Position numbers and translations under genes: made by a program
NCBI GenBank assembly: GCA_964469165.1
Contig: CAYXXZ010000023.1
Location: 1-35,742, forward strand
Source of the DNA: CAYXXZ01 sp964469165
GTDB taxonomy: Bacteria; Pseudomonadota; Gammaproteobacteria; Pseudomonadales; Porticoccaceae
Direction of reading: 5' to 3'
Length of the DNA stretch: 35,742 nucleotides
Notes under the pieces: model-generated
What the model saw: only the letters and a program-made list of their open reading frames with translations
Told to the model about the DNA's origin: nothing
Database searches by the model: none
Part shown: positions 31,765-35,742 of the stretch, one piece after another
Position numbering within the stretch: position 1 is the first letter of the stretch
Layout: every line of letters starts with the position of its first letter

Positions 31765-32898
31765 TTAGGGTTGCAAATAACTCCTAGCCAGCATCGACTT
31801 CTGCAACTCCGTCGCTCCTGCGTAAATCCGTTGCACCCTTGCCGCGGTAAACATCCGCGAAATCGTAGTTTCGTGCATGAAGCCGGAGCCGCCCCAGAAT
31901 TGCAGGCAGGTGTCCATCACGCGGAATTCCATTTCCGGCATGTAGATTTTCAGGATTGAACTGTCTCTGTCGGTGATCGTGCCGGCATTGTATTTCCTGA
32001 TGGTTTCGTTGAGCAGGGCGCGGCCCAGGGCAATTTCTGTTTCCACATCCGCCATCTTGAACTGGGTGTTCTGGAAATCGATCAGGCGCTGACCAAAAAT
32101 CTTGCGGTTGCGCACGTAGTCCAGGGTCAGTTCGAAGGCCGCTTCTGCCGCGCCTTGGGAACGGGCGCAGATCTGGAGGCGGTCGAGGGAGATGATGGGC
32201 TGGAACATGGCAAGCCCCATGCCTTCCTCGCCGACGAGGTTTTCCACCGGTACGCGCACATTGTCGAAGAATATCTCGGCGGTGTCGCCGCCGGGGAAGC
32301 CCATGGTGGGCATGAGCCGAGCGGTGACGCCAGGAGTGTCGGAGGGCACCAATATCATGGAGATGCCACGACCTTTCTTACTGGGATCCGTCTTGGCAAG
32401 CACATACATGAGATGGGATTTCACGCCATTGGATATGTAGCTCTTGGAGCCGTTGATAACGTAGTGGTCGCCGTCGCGCACGGCCGTCGTGCGGATGGAT
32501 GCCGCATCACTGCCTGAGTCGGCTTCCGTGAGTGCGGTGCATTGAATGATGTCCCCAGAAATGACGCCAGGCAGCCATTTGCGTTTCTGCTCCTCGTTGC
32601 CGTAGTTGGCCATGAACAGGGTGGTCATGTCGGCGTTGAGGCAGGAGCCGAGGGTGGCGCCGGCAGGAGACCGGCCAAGCTCCTCCGATACCACGCAGAT
32701 GGCAAGAGGGCTGGCACCCGGGCCGCCGTATTCTTCGGGCACGGCTACGCCGAGCAGGCCCGCCTTGCCAGCGTCCTTCCAGAACTTCTCGTCGGTGCCT
32801 TTCTGCAGTTCGTTCAGACGGGGTTCGACATCGTTCTGGAAGAAGCTGCGCACTGTGCGGCGGAACATTTCGAGCTCTTCGCCATATGCTGATTCCAT
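31765..32898 (-). CDS. Acyl-CoA dehydrogenase family flavoprotein
   Basis: 377 residues, normal length. FAD-dependent alpha,beta-dehydrogenation of an acyl-CoA is the expected reaction. Signatures: EEYGGPGASPLAICVVSEEL (about 55-74), the TEADSGSDAAS motif (124-134), FDNVRVPVENLVGEEGMGLA (211-230), YVRNRKIFGQRL (261-272) and a C-terminal QFWGGSGFMHE. The usual catalytic Glu in YEGT is replaced by YAGAT (359-363), and at the alternative site (PxERL-type) there is SLDRL, Asp 239, so the catalytic base is unusual. Start is the ATG at 32898 with AAGGA 9 bases upstream; the frame open to 32988 has no support. Substrate unknown; no beta-oxidation partners adjacent. Confidence 0.9.
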   Translation of the reverse strand: MESAYGEELEMFRRTVRSFFQNDVEPRLNELQKGTDEKFWKDAGKAGLLGVAVPEEYGGPGASPLAICVVSEELGRSPAGATLGSCLNADMTTLFMANYGNEEQKRKWLPGVISGDIIQCTALTEADSGSDAASIRTTAVRDGDHYVINGSKSYISNGVKSHLMYVLAKTDPSKKGRGISMILVPSDTPGVTARLMPTMGFPGGDTAEIFFDNVRVPVENLVGEEGMGLAMFQPIISLDRLQICARSQGAAEAAFELTLDYVRNRKIFGQRLIDFQNTQFKMADVETEIALGRALLNETIRKYNAGTITDRDSSILKIYMPEMEFRVMDTCLQFWGGSGFMHETTISRMFTAARVQRIYAGATELQKSMLARSYLQP

Positions 32899-33167
32899 GG
32901 GATTGATTCCTTTTGCAATGTTATACGAGTGGGTTTGTCGTGCATGGAGAATGGTGCTTATAGTGTACTCTTTGCGGGGTGAAATCAAGAGTTTTGAGCG
33001 GGGTGGTATTGCTTGGGATGTGAGCGCGGACGCTGGTTCTCGGGGTCGGTGTTGCCGTGAGTGGAATTTTAGTTGTTCGCCGCCGAGGCTGCTCCTGCGG
33101 GTGAAATCTGGATTTTCGCGGAACTGTGTCGTCAGGGGTTGTATTGGTGTAATGTTAGTGGCTGGTT

Positions 33168-33860
33168 TCAGGTTTTCACCAACCGATCCCGTGCCGCATT
33201 CACTTTCGCGGCCAGATAGGCGTTGCCGCCACGGTCCGGATGAAGCTTCTGGATCAGGCGTTTGTGCGCTTTGAGGATATCTTCGCGGCTCGCGCCTGTT
33301 TCGAGGCCGAGAATCTGCAGAGCCTCGCTTTCGGTGAGCGGTTCATTGAGATCAGTGGCCTGGCCTGCATTGGAAAATCCGCTGAAGCCTTTGCGCAGCA
33401 TGTAGGCCTGAAGTAACAGTGCGGATTGGCGGTCGCTGTTCTGGAAGAAGGCCAGTTGTTCCTTGAGCTGTTCCTCGTCGAGATCCCCGAGTTCTTTGCT
33501 GGCGTATGGCCCTTCGAACAGTTGTCCCGAAGCCGTGCCGCCGGCGAAGTCGAAGGTGACTGTCAGGCCGCGGGTTTTGAGTGTGGATGGCCCCATGCGC
33601 CGGCCGACGAGGTGCATAACGGGCAATAGCCTCGGCAGCCAGTAGGCCATGACCTTGACCAGGGGGATCAGCGCGGCAAGCGCGACACCTACCCAATGCA
33701 TGCGCCCCGTCGCCAGCAACAGTACGGCAACGATCAGCAATGCGGATGAGCCAAATACCCAGTAGAGGCGTTTGCGTTCTCCCGGCGGCCTGGATTTCAC
33801 GTACTGCCAGCCGTACCACACCGCCAGGGCGATCAGCAGAATCAGAATCAGTCTGGGCAT
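33168..33860 (-). CDS. Membrane-anchored J-domain protein
   Basis: 230 residues. Hydrophobic segments at about 3-18, 34-50 and 55-76 anchor the N-terminus. The last 60 residues form a J domain with LTESEALQILGLETGASRED, the diagnostic HPD (207-209, in KLHPDRGG) and a closing helix, ending soon after. This is the Tim14/DjlA-like layout: a DnaK co-chaperone tethered to the inner membrane. Between them is a helical segment (about 120-160). Length and shape match uncharacterised bacterial 'DnaJ domain-containing' proteins. It is separated from the acyl-CoA dehydrogenase start by 269 bases in which I see no gene. Confidence 0.88.
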   Translation of the reverse strand: MPRLILILLIALAVWYGWQYVKSRPPGERKRLYWVFGSSALLIVAVLLLATGRMHWVGVALAALIPLVKVMAYWLPRLLPVMHLVGRRMGPSTLKTRGLTVTFDFAGGTASGQLFEGPYASKELGDLDEEQLKEQLAFFQNSDRQSALLLQAYMLRKGFSGFSNAGQATDLNEPLTESEALQILGLETGASREDILKAHKRLIQKLHPDRGGNAYLAAKVNAARDRLVKT

Positions 33861-33942
33861 GAATCAGCCTTGTCTAACCTTCGTGAAGGGGAGTGTGCGG
33901 ATTATGGTGGGGGATGGCAACAAACAATATCCGATGACTATT

Positions 33943-33970
33943 GTAGGGGCAATTCATGAATTGCCCCTAC
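33943..33970. repeat. 28-base perfect palindrome
   Basis: GTAGGGGCAATTCA (33943-33956) is followed directly by its reverse complement. This palindrome is a widely scattered repeat in bacterial genomes. It sits in the 170-base gap between the J-domain gene and trhP, and could also serve as a transcript end for trhP on the minus strand. Confidence 0.85.
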
Positions 33971-34030
33971 GGAAACAATGGGTAATTACGCAATCGGCGG
34001 CCAAGGCTGCGCCGTGACCGCCTTACGTGG

Positions 34031-35437
34031 TTAACCAATATGGCGCATGAGCATGGCGTAGCGGCTGCTGTCGCCGAGGTTGTGGTTTTCCGGCAGGGGA
34101 ATTTTCACGACATGCCCGGAGCCCGGCGCTGCGGCGACGGAGATGCCGTCGCGGTTTTCGATGGCTTCGATGCCGAAGGTAGTGTTGCCCGCCGGGGTGA
34201 TCAGCTCCATGGTGTCGCCGGCTTCGAAGCGGTTTTTCACCTCGATTACGGCCCAGCCGCGGTCATTGTCGATTTCCAGTACCTCGCCCACGAATTGTTG
34301 GTTTGGATTGCTGGATACGCCGCGCTCGTAATTCTGGTAGTCCTGCGGCACATGGCGGCGGTAGAAGCCTTCGGTGTAACCGCGGTTGGCGAGGTGGTCG
34401 AGCTGTGCCATCAGTTCCATGTCGAAGGCGCGGCCGTGCACGGCTTCGTCGATAGCGCGGCGATACACCTGGGCGGTGCGCGCGACATAGTAATGGGATT
34501 TGGTGCGGCCTTCGATCTTCAGTGAATGAATACCCATCTCCACCAGGCGCGGTACGTGCTGCACGGCGCGTAGATCTCTGGAATTCATGATATAGGTGCC
34601 GTGCTCGTCCTCGAACGCGGGCATCAGCTCGCCGGGGCGACCCTGTTCTTCGAGCAGGAACACCGGGGTGTCGTCGCGGCGACCGTCATCCATACTGCCC
34701 TGGATCTTGGGGGTGGCGTCCGGCGTCCATATCTGTGCGGCCTGCTGCACAGCCGGGTTGAGGGCGACGATATCGCCGGTGTCGGTATCTTTGGCCTCGT
34801 GGGCGTTGTATTTCCAGCGACAGGCATTGGTGCAGGCGCCTTGATTGGGGTCGCGGTGGTTCATGTAGCCAGACAGCAGGCAGCGCCCGGAGTAGGCGAT
34901 GCACAGGGCGCCGTGAACGAACACTTCCAGTTCCATGTCCGGGCATTCGGCGCGGATCTCGGCCACTTCTTCCAGCGACAGCTCGCGAGACAGAATCACC
35001 CGTTTCACGCCCTGCTTGCCCCAGAACTTCACGGACGCATAGTTGACGGCGTTGGCTTGCACAGAGAGGTGCACCGGCATGTCGGGCCACTTCTCCCGCA
35101 CCATCATGATCAGGCCCGGATCGGCCATGATCAGCGCATCGGGCTTCATGTCGATCACGGCTTCCATATCGCGCAGGTAGGTCCGCACCTTGTTGTTGTG
35201 GGGCGAAATATTGCTGGCGATGTAGAACTGCTTGCCGAGCGCGTGGGCTTCGGCGATGGCGTCGGCCATGATGTCCAGGTGGTTGAACTCGTTATTGCGC
35301 ACCCGCAGGCTGTAGCGGGGCTGGCCGGCGTAGACGGCGTCGGCGCCATACGCGAAGGCATAACGCATGTTCTTTGCGGTCCCCGCTGGGGACAGCAGCT
35401 CGGGCTTGAAGGGCTGGGCTTTGAGGGTCGCTTGCAT
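34031..35437 (-). CDS. trhP: tRNA 5-hydroxyuridine synthesis protein TrhP (YegQ, U32 family)
   Basis: 468 residues, a U32-family protein. YegQ/TrhP works with prephenate to hydroxylate uridine 34 of certain tRNAs, the first step toward cmo5U or mo5U; earlier annotations call it a peptidase or collagenase. Motifs: PELLSPAGTAKNMRYAFAYG (12-31), GADAVYAG, VFVHGALCIAYSGRC (172-186) and GACTNACRW (200-208), with Cys 179, 186, 202 and 206 arranged for an iron-sulfur cluster. A C-terminal beta domain follows (about 380-468). The ATG at 35437 has GGGAG 6 bases upstream; the frame open to 35512 lacks homology. Confidence 0.94.
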   Translation of the reverse strand: MQATLKAQPFKPELLSPAGTAKNMRYAFAYGADAVYAGQPRYSLRVRNNEFNHLDIMADAIAEAHALGKQFYIASNISPHNNKVRTYLRDMEAVIDMKPDALIMADPGLIMMVREKWPDMPVHLSVQANAVNYASVKFWGKQGVKRVILSRELSLEEVAEIRAECPDMELEVFVHGALCIAYSGRCLLSGYMNHRDPNQGACTNACRWKYNAHEAKDTDTGDIVALNPAVQQAAQIWTPDATPKIQGSMDDGRRDDTPVFLLEEQGRPGELMPAFEDEHGTYIMNSRDLRAVQHVPRLVEMGIHSLKIEGRTKSHYYVARTAQVYRRAIDEAVHGRAFDMELMAQLDHLANRGYTEGFYRRHVPQDYQNYERGVSSNPNQQFVGEVLEIDNDRGWAVIEVKNRFEAGDTMELITPAGNTTFGIEAIENRDGISVAAAPGSGHVVKIPLPENHNLGDSSRYAMLMRHIG

Positions 35438-35701
35438 GATTACTCCCGCTTGCAGGGCGAGGGTTGGGCATTGGGGGCGCAATTCTACTGCCATTGCCTG
35501 AAAATTGCACAAATGCTGGCCAAAGCACTTGCAAAAAATGCGTTGTAAACAGTCGTATACGGTTTGCCTTTACCTGTTTTCAATGCTATATCCTTGAAGC
35601 GTGACAGCTCTGGCAACCATCGGTAGCCAGACTTCATGGAACAGCTCACATTTCTATCTATCAGTAAAAGCCCCACATAGTCATAACAAAAAGGACCTGA
35701 T

Positions 35702-35742
35702 ATGAAGCAGACCCTCGGTGTGATCACAACCGCTGTATGCGG
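35702..35742 (+). CDS. Start of a gene cut by the right edge
   Basis: An ATG at 35702 opens MKQTLGVITTAVC and stays open to the end of the window, with AAAAAGGA upstream at a spacing of about 6 bases. The 13 residues look like the start of a signal peptide, but that is not enough to name it. The 264 bases between trhP and this start hold no other gene I can support. Confidence 0.4.
   Translation, partial: MKQTLGVITTAVC

Noticed and set aside
34601..35548. 315-codon open frame opposite trhP
   Set aside because: Antisense to a conserved tRNA-modification gene; Gly/Val/His-rich with no family pattern.
35485..35727. 80-codon minus-strand frame upstream of trhP
   Set aside because: No ribosome site or homology; it overlaps the promoter region and the start of the next plus-strand gene.
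1..35742. CRISPR arrays, tRNA or rRNA genes, prophage modules
   Set aside because: I saw no regularly spaced direct repeats, no tRNA-like cloverleaf with the TTCGAATC-type arm, and no structural phage genes; the holin-superfamily protein fits the YqjE-like context instead.

Overview
The window looks like the chromosome of a marine or halotolerant gammaproteobacterium. The evidence is G+C of roughly 58-60 % over most of its length, a complete ectoine osmolyte operon, many TonB-dependent receptors and FecI/FecR-type signalling, and gammaproteobacterial-style genes (FklB-like PPIase, TrhP/YegQ, YqjD/YqjE-like proteins, REP-like repeats). I cannot fix the genus from sequence alone.

Layout. (1) Positions 1-3461, minus strand: part of a type I restriction-modification locus, read as half-size S protein, dinD, hsdM, then an hsdS cut short after its first target-recognition domain. 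The cut coincides with what looks like an IS terminus running off the left edge. No hsdR is in the window. (2) Positions 3682-7746, plus strand: dcd, then rmlBDAC for dTDP-L-rhamnose. (3) Positions 7816-9965: small envelope-stress-type membrane proteins (DUF883/YqjD-like, YqjE-like, YqjK-like) and an AI-2E/PerM-family transporter, closed by a hairpin terminator. (4) Positions 10041-14147: a thiamine acquisition operon under a sigma70 promoter and a TPP riboswitch: TonB receptor, single-domain YkoF-like thiamine-binding protein, PnuT-type permease and thiamine-kinase-like phosphotransferase. A perfect REP doublet sits inside it. (5) Positions 14105-18734: divergent MarR regulator ectR and ectA-ectB-ectC-ask for ectoine. 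(6) Positions 19046-23916: GGDEF/EAL protein, FKBP-type isomerase, Bcr/CflA drug transporter and a Rieske ferredoxin. (7) Positions 23959-31217: ECF sigma factor, FecR anti-sigma factor, an STN-domain TonB receptor and two exported proteins (Tat-type DUF1214-like protein; Sec-type beta-propeller-like protein). (8) Positions 31218-31764: non-coding mobile-element-like remnant. (9) Positions 31765-35437, minus strand: acyl-CoA dehydrogenase, membrane-anchored J-domain protein and TrhP. A new gene starts at the right edge.

The most interesting part is block 7. The sigma and anti-sigma genes have near-host composition, but the receptor and its two cargo genes are strikingly AT-rich, so a native regulator seems to have been joined to a foreign receptor cassette. 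Within the receptor, the STN signalling domain is joined to the receptor through a run of eight A residues, followed by a second ribosome-binding site and a second signal peptide. A one-base slip at the A run in either direction would end the STN part at once or in an ATGA overlap with the receptor's own start. This may be a slippage-controlled, phase-variable or recently fused two-protein system. The pairing with DUF1214-like and propeller proteins suggests an uncharacterised uptake or processing system whose substrate I cannot tell.
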